Notes: a model not told the origin generated them from the letters alone. 64,000 nt of DNA from Betaproteobacteria bacterium GR16-43 (GCA_001953215.1 CP019169.1:2418001-2482000), one strand, 5' to 3'; positions 34,801 to 43,185 are shown, numbered from the stretch's first letter. Numbers and translations are program-made.

Positions 34801-35016
34801 ACCGGAGAAGTCTCGAGCGCCGACAGCCGCACGGCCTACCGGAACATCGTGCTCCAGGGCGGCGTGCTGCGCGGCAACGGCACCTTCGACATCGGCCAGG
34901 GGGGCGCGGTCACCGGCCGCCTGCTGCTGGAAATCCGCTCGCAGGTCGCGCAGGACCGGGGCTCCTTCTCGGTCACTGGCACCGTTGCCAAGCCCAGCAT
35001 CAAGCGCGGCGGGTAA
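31867..35016 (+). CDS. Winged-helix / very long charged helix / AsmA-like membrane protein
   Basis: A 1049-residue protein. Residues ~1-75 look like a small winged-helix domain (LMKVLKLIDGKSNFSNILEK, LEKALSTLQKDGFARVFE). Residues ~105-635 are an unbroken Ala/Glu/Lys/Arg-rich segment without Pro or Gly clusters, predicted as a single alpha helix or coiled coil of up to ~75 nm. KRRRPRRRKG marks the cytoplasmic side of one transmembrane helix (IFIGLVVSVIIAIGLL, ~655-675). The C-terminal ~370 residues are beta-rich and AsmA/DUF3971-like (LKFEGLTVGKLFDAKAQSGKI, GTLKVNWASGLKMESDLSLAKVKADEL), facing the periplasm. Overlaps the ABC exporter gene by 32 nt. No known family has this exact layout to my knowledge. 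Confidence 0.82.
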   Translation: MDRNTVFTKTAKGITQVNQKSASLSKDLMKVLKLIDGKSNFSNILEKSELDKPVLEKALSTLQKDGFARVFETRKEEADPFAADDDFDFTAPGKLPGQTQRVIAAAANDISELSRQQDLRDNAKKQMAQAQDAARAKAKAEAEQRVRLEADAKAKAEAEQRAMEQARRAKEAADRAKAEVEAKQREEAVRQAEITARAREEALRQAQLAQQQAKEAAERKIKEAEEAKRLAELRARAEAEANARAKAELEAKAREEEKRQHELHTKALAEEQRQKELAARAAAEAAAAKAKQDEESRRLAELRVKAEAEAKALADARSKAEAEAQALARARADAEAAAKKQAAQAGDAEKELKARLKDEIEARIRAEMESLLRNEIEEKARAEISAQIMAEAKLAAKAELEERIAEERATIHAAEAQARQIAEKASRERSEQEAKLRAEAEKRAAESAAAREKAEQESEKLRRQAVLASEQAAQQQETIRRQAAAEAEGLRRAAEAAAREKEEASRRAEGDRRAKIEAEARAMVEAEENERRQRELTAKIDSERKGREEAELRAKIESRARETIEEDTRAKVQAEIEGDMTKRAEVEGKAQARAYMDAKAKAEQDEDNRLRAEQDRKAREIADILRTKVEPDVIEDTPAAKRRRPRRRKGIIKNIFIGLVVSVIIAIGLLHVIPLRSFATKVEKAMSGWLHDDVAIASVKFWLVPTPHLKFEGLTVGKLFDAKAQSGKIYLDVGGFFSDQIIISSLELDNVSLSSDAVRRIFKWGELEGKKQAAEIEMIKLRSVKLDVQPPIEPFAVDLRFNREGALRDVQIRETGGKWTVGLKPRGKAMDVDFYARYWVLPLGAPIPVSEVKLKGTVDMNELVVPEFEADTMEGKVNGTLKVNWASGLKMESDLSLAKVKADELMKAITKDITVTGKLDGNFSLAAESTELTKLFQSPRAQGKFRLVEGSVSNVDLVAVMQSDAAGQRAGVTKFAELTGEVSSADSRTAYRNIVLQGGVLRGNGTFDIGQGGAVTGRLLLEIRSQVAQDRGSFSVTGTVAKPSIKRGG

Positions 35017-36766
35017 GAAGGGCGGCGTCGGCCGCCTGCTTCCGCTCTTCAGCCTCCTCGCACCCTACAAGCGGCGCATGGCGGTGGCGCTGGTCGCCAT
35101 CCTCGTGTCGGCCGCGATGGTGCTGGTCATCGGCGAGGGGCTGAAGCGCGTCATCGACGCGGGCTTCGCGAGCGCCAACGAAAGCATCCTCGACGCGACC
35201 CTCGGCACGATGGCCGCGCTGATCGCGGTGCTGGGCGTGATCACCTGGATCCGCGTCTACAACGTCTACTGGATCGGCGCGCGCTTCACGGCGGACCTGC
35301 GCCGGAAGATCTACTCGCACCTGGTGAACCTTTCGCCCGCGTTCTTCGAGGAGACGCGCACCGGCGAAGTGGCCTCGCGCGTCACCAACGACGTGACGCT
35401 CGTCGAAGCCGTGATGGGCGGCACGTTCCTCTACGCGCTGCGCATGACGGTCACGATGCTCGGCTGCGCGGTGATGCTGGTGTACACCAGCCCCAAGCTG
35501 GCACTCCTCGCCCTCGCGGCCACGCCCGTGGTGCTCCTGCCGATCGGCCTGCTGGGCTTTCGCGTGCGCCACCTCTCGCGCCAGGTGCAGGACCGCGTCG
35601 CCGACGTGACCAGCCACGTGGACGAGACCATCCACGAGATCCGCACCGTGCAGGCCTACGCGCACGAAGTGCCCGAGGTACGCACGTTCGGCGAGCATGT
35701 CGAGGCGGTGTTCGCGGTGACCGCATCGCGCGCGGGCTATCTCGCCCTGCTGATCTCCACCGTGATCGTGCTCGCGTTCGGCGCCGTGGGGCTGCTGCTG
35801 TGGGTGGGGGCGCATGACGTCTTTGCCGGCCGCATTTCCGCGGGCGAGCTCACGGCCTTCATCTTCTACGCGGTGATCGCGGCCAACGGCATGTTCGTCG
35901 TGACCGAGGTCTATGGCGAGATCCAGCGCGCGGCCGGCGCTTCGGAGCGGCTGCTCGAACTCCTTGCGACGCAATCGTCGATTCGCGCGCCGGCGAATGC
36001 GAAGCCGATGCCGCAGCCCGCGCGGGGCGAAGTCGCGTTCGAGGCCGTGACGTTCCACTATCCGTCGCGCCCGCAGGCGGCCGCGCTCGACGGCTTCTCG
36101 TTGCGGGTCTCGCCCGGGGAAGTGGTGGCGCTCGTGGGGCCTTCGGGTGCCGGCAAGACCACCGTGTTCCAGCTCCTGCTGCGTTTCTACGATCCCACGT
36201 CCGGGCGCGTCACGCTCGACGGCGTCGATGCGCGCGACGCCCATCCGCAGGACTTGCGCAGCCGCATCGCGCTCGTCTCGCAGGAGCCGGTCATCTTCGC
36301 GGCGAACGTGCGCGAGAACGTGCGCTACGGCCGGCCCGAGGCGACCGATGAAGAAGTGCGCACCGCCCTCGAAGCGGCCTACGCGCTCGATTTCTCGATG
36401 CGGCTGCCCGAAGGCCTCGACACCAACCTGGGCGAGCGCGGCGTGAAACTCTCCGGCGGCCAGCGCCAGCGCGTGGCCATCGCCCGGGCGATCCTCGCGG
36501 ACCGCTCGGTGCTGCTGCTCGACGAAGCCACCAGCGCCCTCGATGCCGAGAGCGAAAAAACCGTGCAATTGGCCCTCGAGCGCTTGATGCGCGGGCGCAC
36601 CACGATCATCATTGCCCACCGGCTGGCCACCGTGAAATCGGCCGATCGCATCGTGGTCATGGACCACGGCCGCGAAGTCGCCACCGGAACGCATGCCTCG
36701 CTCGTCGCCGGCGACGGGCTCTACGCCCGCCTCGCCGCCCTCCAATTCAACGTGCCCCTGCCATGA
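34985..36766 (+). CDS. ABC exporter, fused permease and ATPase
   Basis: A 593-residue half-transporter of the MsbA/ABCB type. TTG start inside the preceding gene. Six transmembrane helices over residues ~20-320, then the nucleotide-binding domain: Walker A GPSGAGKTT near residue 383, Q-loop SQEPVIF, signature LSGGQRQR near 487 and Walker B SVLLLDEATSALD near 508, followed by the switch His in IIIAHRLATV. Probably homodimeric; exports a lipid, peptide or drug. The overlapping AsmA-like protein suggests a lipid or envelope role by inference. The next gene overlaps by ATGA. Confidence 0.94.
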   Translation: MPSPASSAAGKKGGVGRLLPLFSLLAPYKRRMAVALVAILVSAAMVLVIGEGLKRVIDAGFASANESILDATLGTMAALIAVLGVITWIRVYNVYWIGARFTADLRRKIYSHLVNLSPAFFEETRTGEVASRVTNDVTLVEAVMGGTFLYALRMTVTMLGCAVMLVYTSPKLALLALAATPVVLLPIGLLGFRVRHLSRQVQDRVADVTSHVDETIHEIRTVQAYAHEVPEVRTFGEHVEAVFAVTASRAGYLALLISTVIVLAFGAVGLLLWVGAHDVFAGRISAGELTAFIFYAVIAANGMFVVTEVYGEIQRAAGASERLLELLATQSSIRAPANAKPMPQPARGEVAFEAVTFHYPSRPQAAALDGFSLRVSPGEVVALVGPSGAGKTTVFQLLLRFYDPTSGRVTLDGVDARDAHPQDLRSRIALVSQEPVIFAANVRENVRYGRPEATDEEVRTALEAAYALDFSMRLPEGLDTNLGERGVKLSGGQRQRVAIARAILADRSVLLLDEATSALDAESEKTVQLALERLMRGRTTIIIAHRLATVKSADRIVVMDHGREVATGTHASLVAGDGLYARLAALQFNVPLP

Positions 36767-39057
36767 TGAACTTGATCCGCTGCCTCTTCGCCTCGACACT
36801 CGCCCTCGCGAGCGCTGCATGGGCCCAGTATCCCGCCGCGCGCGCCGACGAGACGCGCGACACCCTGCATGGCGTCGAGGTGCACGATCCGTATCGCTAC
36901 CTCGAGGATGCGGGCGGCGCCGAGAGCCGCGCGTTCTTCCGCGCGCAGGCCGAATACGCGCGCGCGAAGCTCGACGCCATCCCCGGCCGCGAGGCGATGC
37001 TGAAGCGCGTGCGCAGCCTCTCGGAATTCCAGACCAGCATCACCTCGATTGCCCTGGGCGGCGGGCGCGTGTTCTACCTCAAGCTCGCGCCGAAACTGGC
37101 CGCGCCGGTCCTGTGCGTGCGCGAGGGCTTCTCCGGCGCCGAACGCGTGCTGATCGACCCCACGCGCTTCAACGACGCCGGCGGCAAGGCGGCGATCGAC
37201 TGGTTCGTGCCTTCGCCGGATGGCTACTACGTCGCCTACGGCATTTCGTACGCGGGCTCCGAAGCCTCGGTGTTGCGGGTGCTCGACGTCGCGAAGGCGC
37301 GCGACTTGCCGGGCGAGATCGACCGCACGCGCTTCAACGCGCAGCTCGGCTGGCATCCGGACGGGCGCTCGTTCTTCTACACGCGCCTCGCGGAGAACCC
37401 CGAGGCCGCGAAGCGCTTCTCCACCATGCGCGTCTACCGCCACGTGCTCGGCCGCGAGGCCGCGAAGGACGAGATCGTCTTCGCGCCGGGCGTGGGCGGC
37501 GCGCGCGAAGTCCCCGACGCCGCATTCACGTTCATCCAGGTCCCGTTCGAGTCGAAGCACGCGTATGCGGTGGTCCGCGAGGGAGCCCGCCGCGAGCTCG
37601 TCGTGCACATCACCGACTTGAACGACCTGCAGTCCGGGCATCCGCGCTGGAAGAAGATCGTCGGCCTCGAGCACGGCGTGACGGCGATCGAGCCGTGGCG
37701 CAACGAATTGCTCCTGCTCACGCACCGCGATGCGCCGAACTACAAGGTGATTCGCGTTCCCGCCGCGGCACCCGAGATCGCGAAGGCGAAGGTCGCGGTG
37801 CCGGAGGGCGATGCCGTGATCCAGTCGATCGCGATGGCGAGCGACGGGCTCTACCTGCGCAGCATCGTGGGCGGCATCGATCGCCTGGAGCGCCTGCCCG
37901 TGGGCCTGTTCGGCCTGAAGAAGGCCGAGTACGTGAAGACGCCGTTCGACACGCACATCTCGCAACTGCTCGCGAATGTGCGGCGCCCCGGCGCGATCCT
38001 CAAGCTGCAGGCCTGGATCGAGCCGCCCGCGGTCCTCCTGATCGACGCCAAGACCGGCGACATGGTCGACACCAAGCTGCAGCCCGCGCCGGTGGCGGGG
38101 TTCGACGACATGGACGAGGTGCGCCTCTACGCGCCGGGCCATGACGGCACGAAGATCCCGGTCACGCTCGTGTACGCGAAGACCACGACGCTCACCGGCC
38201 AGAACCCCACGATCCTTTCCGCCTACGGCAGCTACGGCCAGCCGCTCACGCCGCAGTTCGATCCGGCGCGGCTCGCATGGCTCGAGCGCGGCGGCATCCT
38301 CGCGGTGGCGCACGTGCGCGGCGGCGGGGAGTACGGCGACTCGTGGCACAAGGGCGGGCAGGGCGCGGCGAAGCGCAACACGATCCAGGACCTGATCTCG
38401 GTCGCCGAATTCATCACGCGCTACGGTTTCACCAGCGCGGGCCGGCTCGCGCTCGAAGGCACGGGCGCGGGTGGCATCCCGGTGGCCGGAGCGTTGGTGC
38501 GCAAGCCCGAGCTCTTCGCGGCCGCGGTGCTGCGCTCGCCGATGACGGACATGGTCCGCCTCGAGTCGTCCGCATACGGTCCGCCCAACATCCCCGAGTT
38601 CGGTTCCATCGGCTCGGTGACGGGCTTCGCGGCGCTGCGCGAGATCTCGGCCTACCACCAGGTCAAGGACGGCACGCCCTATCCGGCCGTGCTGTTCTCG
38701 ATCGGCATGAACGACGCGCGCGTCGATCCGTGGCACGCGGGCAAGCTCGCCGCGCGCCTGCAGGCCGCCGGAACCGGCGACAAGCCGAAGCTGCTGCGCG
38801 TCGACTTCGATGCGGGCCACGGACCCGGCAACGACCGGCGCGGACGCGAAGAGGAACTGGCCGACATCTATTCGTTCCTGCTCTGGCAATTCGGGGTCGA
38901 GGCGTACCAGCCGCGCGATCCGTTGCCCTCCGCGACGCCGCTGCCGGCCGCGCCGGCCATCGTGCCGGCGGCCGGAGCCGCGCCCAGTCCCTCGGCGCCG
39001 CCGGAACTGCAGTCGGCCCCCGGTGTCCCACCTTCGAGACCACCGCCGAAGGAATGA
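36763..39057 (+). CDS. Prolyl oligopeptidase-family (S9A) protein lacking the catalytic serine
   Basis: A 764-residue exported homologue of prolyl oligopeptidase. Signal peptide ~1-21; DPYRYLEDAGGAESRAFFRAQ is the classical N-terminal motif, then a seven-bladed propeller and a hydrolase domain (SAYGSYGQPLTPQF, AVAHVRGGGEYGDSWHKGG). The nucleophile site, normally EGGSNGG, reads EGTGAGG here with Gly568 in place of Ser. The Asp in GMNDARVDP and His in AGHGPGND remain. The chain ends in a Pro/Ala-rich tail. Probably a pseudoenzyme, perhaps a binding protein. Coupled to the ABC exporter. Confidence 0.88.
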   Translation: MMNLIRCLFASTLALASAAWAQYPAARADETRDTLHGVEVHDPYRYLEDAGGAESRAFFRAQAEYARAKLDAIPGREAMLKRVRSLSEFQTSITSIALGGGRVFYLKLAPKLAAPVLCVREGFSGAERVLIDPTRFNDAGGKAAIDWFVPSPDGYYVAYGISYAGSEASVLRVLDVAKARDLPGEIDRTRFNAQLGWHPDGRSFFYTRLAENPEAAKRFSTMRVYRHVLGREAAKDEIVFAPGVGGAREVPDAAFTFIQVPFESKHAYAVVREGARRELVVHITDLNDLQSGHPRWKKIVGLEHGVTAIEPWRNELLLLTHRDAPNYKVIRVPAAAPEIAKAKVAVPEGDAVIQSIAMASDGLYLRSIVGGIDRLERLPVGLFGLKKAEYVKTPFDTHISQLLANVRRPGAILKLQAWIEPPAVLLIDAKTGDMVDTKLQPAPVAGFDDMDEVRLYAPGHDGTKIPVTLVYAKTTTLTGQNPTILSAYGSYGQPLTPQFDPARLAWLERGGILAVAHVRGGGEYGDSWHKGGQGAAKRNTIQDLISVAEFITRYGFTSAGRLALEGTGAGGIPVAGALVRKPELFAAAVLRSPMTDMVRLESSAYGPPNIPEFGSIGSVTGFAALREISAYHQVKDGTPYPAVLFSIGMNDARVDPWHAGKLAARLQAAGTGDKPKLLRVDFDAGHGPGNDRRGREEELADIYSFLLWQFGVEAYQPRDPLPSATPLPAAPAIVPAAGAAPSPSAPPELQSAPGVPPSRPPPKE

Positions 39058-39058
39058 C

Positions 39059-39089
39059 TTGACCTTCCCCCCATGGGAGGGTCGATGCT
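39059..39089 (+). promoter_or_regulatory. CueR-type promoter 1
   Basis: TTGACC (39059-39064), 19-nt spacer and GATGCT (39084-39089). The spacer holds a near-palindrome GACCTTCCC..GGGAGGGTC, the MerR-family architecture in which the activator twists an over-long spacer. Transcription should start near 39096. Confidence 0.72.
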
Positions 39090-39096
39090 CTCTTCC

Positions 39097-39471
39097 ATGA
39101 GATCCGCAACCCGCTTCCTGTTGGCCGCCTGGATGTCGCTGGCCCTCCCGCTGCAAGGGATCGCCGCCGCGACGATGCTCCATTGCGGCGAGCGCCCGGC
39201 GGAAGGCGCCCTGACCGCGGACCACGCCATGGCGCCCGACGCGCCGTGCCATGGCGCGGGCGCGAAGAAGGCGGCGAAGAAGGCCGCGAAACAGGACGGT
39301 GCCTGCGATTCCTGCGCCTCCTGCGCGGCGTTCTCCACGGTGGCGATGGTTCCGTACCTGCCGCCGGTCGGTGCGCAGGCCCCCGCGCTTCGCATTCCCT
39401 ATTCGCGCCCGCTCCCCGCGGTGCGCGTGCCCGACGGCCTCGAGCGGCCACCCCGAACCTCGCACGCCTGA
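39097..39471 (+). CDS. Exported Cys/His-containing protein at head of copper operon (DUF2946-like)
   Basis: About 124 residues from the ATG at 39097, which lies at the predicted transcription start of the CueR-type promoter; ATGs at 39085 and 39073 fall within the promoter itself. Signal peptide MRSATRFLLAAWMSLALPLQGIAA. Mature part has candidate metal ligands: MLHCGE, MAPDAPCHG, then a Lys/Ala stretch and ACDSCASCAAF. Similar small exported proteins (DUF2946/CopL-like) often head copper operons. Role inferred from context and ligands only. Confidence 0.72.
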   Translation: MRSATRFLLAAWMSLALPLQGIAAATMLHCGERPAEGALTADHAMAPDAPCHGAGAKKAAKKAAKQDGACDSCASCAAFSTVAMVPYLPPVGAQAPALRIPYSRPLPAVRVPDGLERPPRTSHA

Positions 39472-39539
39472 CGCCGCTTCCTGCGGCTGGATCGTCGCGC
39501 CCTCGGCGCGACACGCTTCCATCGTTTCGCGAGGTTTCC

Positions 39540-40922
39540 ATGAATGCATTCCGCACTTCCGCGGCGTTTTTCGCCGCACTCCTGCTCGCCGCGTGCGCGC
39601 CGCTGGCGCTCGACCGCGACCGCGAGGCCGTGACGGCCGTTGCGCAAGCGCAGGCCGGCACGAAGCCCGCCTGGCTCGCCACCGGCGACGACCGGGCTCG
39701 TGCCAGGGCCGAGGCCGATCGCCTTCTCGAAGCCCCGTTGCTGGCCGACGGGGCCGTGCGCCTGGCACTCGCCCACGATCCCGCGTTGCAGGCGCTGCTC
39801 TTCGAAGCCCAGGGCGCTTCGGCCGATGCGACGAAATCCGCGCGCCTGCCGAACCCGGTCTTCACGTTCGAGCGGCTCGTGCGCGGCAGTGGTGCCGGCG
39901 CGGAGACCGAGATCAATCGCATGCTCGCGTTCTCGCTGTTCGAGGTCGTGGCCTGGCCCGCGCGGCGCGATGCGGCATTGACCCGCCAGGAAGCGCAGCG
40001 CCTGCGCCTTGCCGCCGACGTGTTGCGCGCGGCATCGAACGCGCGTGAAGCGTGGGTGCGAGCCGTTGCCGCACGCCAGGCGCTCGACTATGCGTTGCAG
40101 GCTCGCGATGCCGCGCAGGCCGGTACCGAACTCGCCCGGCGCATGGAGGCCGCGGGCAACTTCAGCCGCTGGCAGCGCGCGAAGCAGCAGGCCTTCGACG
40201 CGGACGCGCTCGCGCAGGCCACGCGGGCCGCCCGCGAAGCGATGGCCACTCGCGAGGCGCTCGTTCGTGCGCTCGGCCTCGATGCGGACCAGGCCGCGCG
40301 CCTGAAGCTTCCCGAGCGCCTGCCCGACCTTCCGGTGCAAGCCCCGGCTGAAGCCGCGGCCTTGCGCACGGCCCTCGACGAACGCCTCGATGTGCGTGCC
40401 GCACGCTTCGATCTCGAGACGCGGGCTCGCCTGCAGGGGCTCTCGCGGATCTCGAGCTACGTCGATGGCCTGCGCCTGGGCGTCGAGCGCAACAGTGCCA
40501 CCGGGAGCGAATCGCAACGCGGCTGGCAGGTGGAACTGCCGCTGCCGATCTTCGACTGGGGCGATGCGCAACGCGCGAGCGACCAGGCCGCCTACACCGC
40601 ATCGCTCCACCGGGCCGCGGCGACCGGAGTCGTGGCCGCATCCGAGACGCGCGAGGCGTATGCCGCGTATCGCTCGGCCCACGAGCTTGCGCGCCACTAT
40701 CGCGATGTCGTGGTTCCGCTGCGCAAGGAGGTCGCCGACGAGACGCTGCTGCGCTACAACGGGATGCTCGTGAGCGTCTTCGAGCTCCTGGCCGACGCGC
40801 GCGAGCAATCCGCGAGCGTCGCCCTCGCCATCGAAGCCGAGCGCGACTTCTGGCTCGCCGACGCCAACCTTCGCGCCGCGCAGTCCGGCGCGAAATCCAG
40901 ACGCATCCAGGAGCTCCCATGA
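39540..40922 (+). CDS. TolC-family outer-membrane efflux lipoprotein
   Basis: A 460-residue outer-membrane factor. Lipoprotein signal with LLAAC at residues ~15-19. Two OEP repeats rich in Ala/Arg/Glu helices; NPVFTFERLVRGSG near residue 110 and ELPLPIFDWGDAQRASDQAAY near 340 are the two characteristic segments. It resembles CusC-type factors but no CusA or CusB gene is in this island. A 69-nt spacer separates it from the first gene. Its stop overlaps the multicopper oxidase start (ATGA). Likely a copper-export channel working with a partner encoded elsewhere. Confidence 0.88.
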   Translation: MNAFRTSAAFFAALLLAACAPLALDRDREAVTAVAQAQAGTKPAWLATGDDRARARAEADRLLEAPLLADGAVRLALAHDPALQALLFEAQGASADATKSARLPNPVFTFERLVRGSGAGAETEINRMLAFSLFEVVAWPARRDAALTRQEAQRLRLAADVLRAASNAREAWVRAVAARQALDYALQARDAAQAGTELARRMEAAGNFSRWQRAKQQAFDADALAQATRAAREAMATREALVRALGLDADQAARLKLPERLPDLPVQAPAEAAALRTALDERLDVRAARFDLETRARLQGLSRISSYVDGLRLGVERNSATGSESQRGWQVELPLPIFDWGDAQRASDQAAYTASLHRAAATGVVAASETREAYAAYRSAHELARHYRDVVVPLRKEVADETLLRYNGMLVSVFELLADAREQSASVALAIEAERDFWLADANLRAAQSGAKSRRIQELP

Positions 40923-42295
40923 GCAATCGTCGAGATTTCCTCGCCGCCGGCGCGCTCTTCGGCGCCGCCGCCGTCGCGCGCTCCGCGCTCGCCGCCATTC
41001 CCGAAGCGCCCACGCGCGGCACGCCCGACATGGCACCGCCGCTCGCGCCGGCCGCGGGCCGTCCCTACAACCCAGTCGTCACGTTGAATGGCTGGACGCT
41101 TCCGTTTCGCATGCGCAACGGCTGGAAGGAATTCCACCTCGTGGCCGAGCCCGTCGTGCGCGAGATCGCGCCCGGCATGAAGGCGCGCCTGTGGGGCTAC
41201 AACGGCCAGTCGCCGGGGCCCACGATCGAAGTCGTCGAAGGCGACAAGGTGCGTGTCTTCGTGACGAACAAGCTGCCCGAGCACACGACGGTGCACTGGC
41301 ACGGCCAGCGCCTTCCGAGCGGGATGGATGGCGTGGGCGGCCTCACGCAGCCGCAGATCAAGCCCGGCCAGACCTTCGTCTACGAGTTCGAGGCGCGCCG
41401 CCCCGGCACGTTCATGTACCACCCGCACGCCGACGAAATGGTGCAGATGGCGATGGGCATGATGGGGATGTGGATCACGCACCCGCGCGATCCGAAGGCC
41501 GTGCCCGGCTACCAGGACGCGGACCGCGACTTCTGCTTCATCCTGAATGCCTACGACATCGAACCGGGCAGCGCGGTCCCGAAGGTGATGACGATGCTCG
41601 ACTTCAACCTGTGGACGTGGAACTCGCGCGCGTTCCCGGGCATCGACTCGCTCGTGGTTCGCCTTGGCGACCGCGTTCGCATCCGCGTCGGCAACCTCAC
41701 GATGACCAACCATCCGATCCACATGCACGGGCACGAGTTCGTGGTGGCGGGCACCGACGGCGGATGGACGCCACCGGGCTCGCGCTGGCCCGAGGTCACG
41801 GCCGACGTCGCCGTGGGCCAGATGCGCGCGTTCGAGTTCGACGCGACGGAGCCGGGCGACTGGGCGTTCCACTGCCACAAGTCGCACCACACGATGAACG
41901 CGATGGGCCATAACCTGCCCACGATGATCGGCGTGGACCACGGCGGCGTGGCGGAGAAGATCAACAAGCTCGTGCCCGACTACATGCGCATGGGCGAGCG
42001 CGGCATGGCCGACATGGGCGAAATGGAGATGCCGATCCCCGACAACACGCTGCCGATGATGACGGGCCAGGGCCAGTTCGGCGCGCTCGAGATGGGCGGG
42101 ATGTTCACGACCATCAAGGTGCGCGAGGGACTCGCGAAGGGCGACTACCGCGATCCGGGCCCGTACAAGCATCCGGCGGGAACGGTCGCGTACGAATGGA
42201 AAGGCGAATCGCTGAATCCGCAGCGCGCGCCCACGTCGCGGGCTTCCGGGATCACCGTGGATGTTCGCAAGCCCGCCGGCCACGGTTCGCATTGA
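40919..42295 (+). CDS. Multicopper oxidase (copper-resistance type)
   Basis: A 458-residue oxidase. Tat signal NRRDFLAAGALFGAAAVARS. All four copper motifs are present: TVHWHGQ near residue 124, FMYHPHADE near 165, HPIHMHGHEF near 264 and AFHCHKSHHTMNAM near 319 for type 1/2/3 coppers. Two-to-three cupredoxin domains, somewhat short versus CueO. A Met/Gly-rich stretch around residues 360-390 (MRMGERGMADMGEMEMP) may bind Cu(I). Likely oxidises Cu(I) to the less toxic Cu(II) in the periplasm. Coupled to the upstream tolC-like gene. Confidence 0.93.
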   Translation: MSNRRDFLAAGALFGAAAVARSALAAIPEAPTRGTPDMAPPLAPAAGRPYNPVVTLNGWTLPFRMRNGWKEFHLVAEPVVREIAPGMKARLWGYNGQSPGPTIEVVEGDKVRVFVTNKLPEHTTVHWHGQRLPSGMDGVGGLTQPQIKPGQTFVYEFEARRPGTFMYHPHADEMVQMAMGMMGMWITHPRDPKAVPGYQDADRDFCFILNAYDIEPGSAVPKVMTMLDFNLWTWNSRAFPGIDSLVVRLGDRVRIRVGNLTMTNHPIHMHGHEFVVAGTDGGWTPPGSRWPEVTADVAVGQMRAFEFDATEPGDWAFHCHKSHHTMNAMGHNLPTMIGVDHGGVAEKINKLVPDYMRMGERGMADMGEMEMPIPDNTLPMMTGQGQFGALEMGGMFTTIKVREGLAKGDYRDPGPYKHPAGTVAYEWKGESLNPQRAPTSRASGITVDVRKPAGHGSH

Positions 42296-42317
42296 AAACA
42301 CGACACCAGGAGCCCAC

Positions 42318-42848
42318 ATGAAGAAGACAGGGATCGTTCTCGTGGCCCTCGCGATGGCGGCGGGCTGCACCACGACGCAGGACCATCACGGCCACGGCCC
42401 GTACGCCGGACAGGAGTCGCGCGACATCAAGGCGCTCTCGTCCGAGGAAATCCGGGGGTTTGCGTCGGGCGCGGGCATGGGCTTCGCGAAGCCCGCGGAA
42501 TTGAACGGCTATCCGGGGCCGATGCACACGCTCGAGTACGCGGAAGCCCTTCGGCTCACGCCCGCGCAGAAGTCCGCGATCGAGGCGCTGCTGAAGTCCC
42601 ACAAGGCGGAAGCGTCGACGCTCGGCGTGGAGCTGGTGCGGCAGGAGCGCGAGCTCGACCGGTTGTTCGCGGAACGCCGCGCGGATGAAGCCGGCGTGGA
42701 TGCAAGGCTGGCGCAGATCGCCGCCGCGCAGGCGAAAGTGCGGGCATCCCACCTCAAGGCGCATCTCGAGACGACCCGCCTTCTCGAGCCTTCCCAGATC
42801 GAGCGCTATGCCGCGATGCGCGGGTACGCACGGAAAACCCAGGAGTAG
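42318..42848 (+). CDS. Spy/CpxP-like periplasmic lipoprotein
   Basis: A 176-residue protein with lipoprotein signal ending AAGCTT (Cys ~16) and a His-rich start of the mature part (DHHGHGPY). The rest is helical: LRLTPAQKSAIEALLKSHKAEAS and a second half ending LLEPSQIERYAAMRGY show the LTxxQ-type pattern of Spy/CpxP/heavy-metal-sensor-like proteins. AGGAG lies before the ATG. Probably a metal-binding chaperone or sensor of the copper operon. Confidence 0.82.
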   Translation: MKKTGIVLVALAMAAGCTTTQDHHGHGPYAGQESRDIKALSSEEIRGFASGAGMGFAKPAELNGYPGPMHTLEYAEALRLTPAQKSAIEALLKSHKAEASTLGVELVRQERELDRLFAERRADEAGVDARLAQIAAAQAKVRASHLKAHLETTRLLEPSQIERYAAMRGYARKTQE

Positions 42849-42853
42849 ACGAC

Positions 42854-43138
42854 ATGAAATCCAGAATCCTCGCCCTCGTCGCCGCGATGACCGCGACGGT
42901 GGCTTTCGCCGCGATGGAACTCACCGAAGCCGAAGTGCGCAAGGTGGACCTCGACACCAACAAGGTCACGCTGAAGCACGGCGAGATCAAGAACCTCGAG
43001 ATGCCGCCCATGACGATGGTCTTCCAGGTGAAGGAGCCGGAAATGGCTCGCGCGCTGAAGGCCGGCGACAAGGTGATGTTCAGCGCCGAGAAGGTCGGTG
43101 GCAAGCTCACCATCGTCCACATCGAGCCGGTGAAATAG
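42854..43138 (+). CDS. CusF-like periplasmic copper-binding protein
   Basis: A 94-residue protein with signal peptide (KSRILALVAAMTATVAFA). The mature small OB-fold carries VRKVDLDTNKVTLKHGEIKNLEMPPMTMVFQVKE, which is the CusF pattern, with the Met/His ligands (LKHG, MPPMTM). The usual Trp of CusF is replaced by Phe nearby. Ferries Cu(I) in the periplasm. Separated from the Spy-like gene by 5 nt. Confidence 0.9.
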   Translation: MKSRILALVAAMTATVAFAAMELTEAEVRKVDLDTNKVTLKHGEIKNLEMPPMTMVFQVKEPEMARALKAGDKVMFSAEKVGGKLTIVHIEPVK

Positions 43139-43139
43139 C

Positions 43140-43170
43140 TTGACTCTCCCACGGTGGTAAGGTTTAGGGT
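43140..43170 (+). promoter_or_regulatory. CueR-type promoter 2
   Basis: TTGACT (43140-43145), 19-nt spacer ending GGTAAGGTT and -10 TAGGGT (43165-43170). The over-long spacer and GGTAAGGT half-site fit MerR-family activation, here driving copZ-copA-cueR-dmeF. Confidence 0.7.
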
Positions 43171-43185
43171 GTATCCATGGACTGG

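Noticed and set aside
36721-39768. A 1015-codon minus-strand frame
   Set aside because: Antisense of the prolyl oligopeptidase homologue, lacking any start signal and spanning the CueR promoter and another gene.
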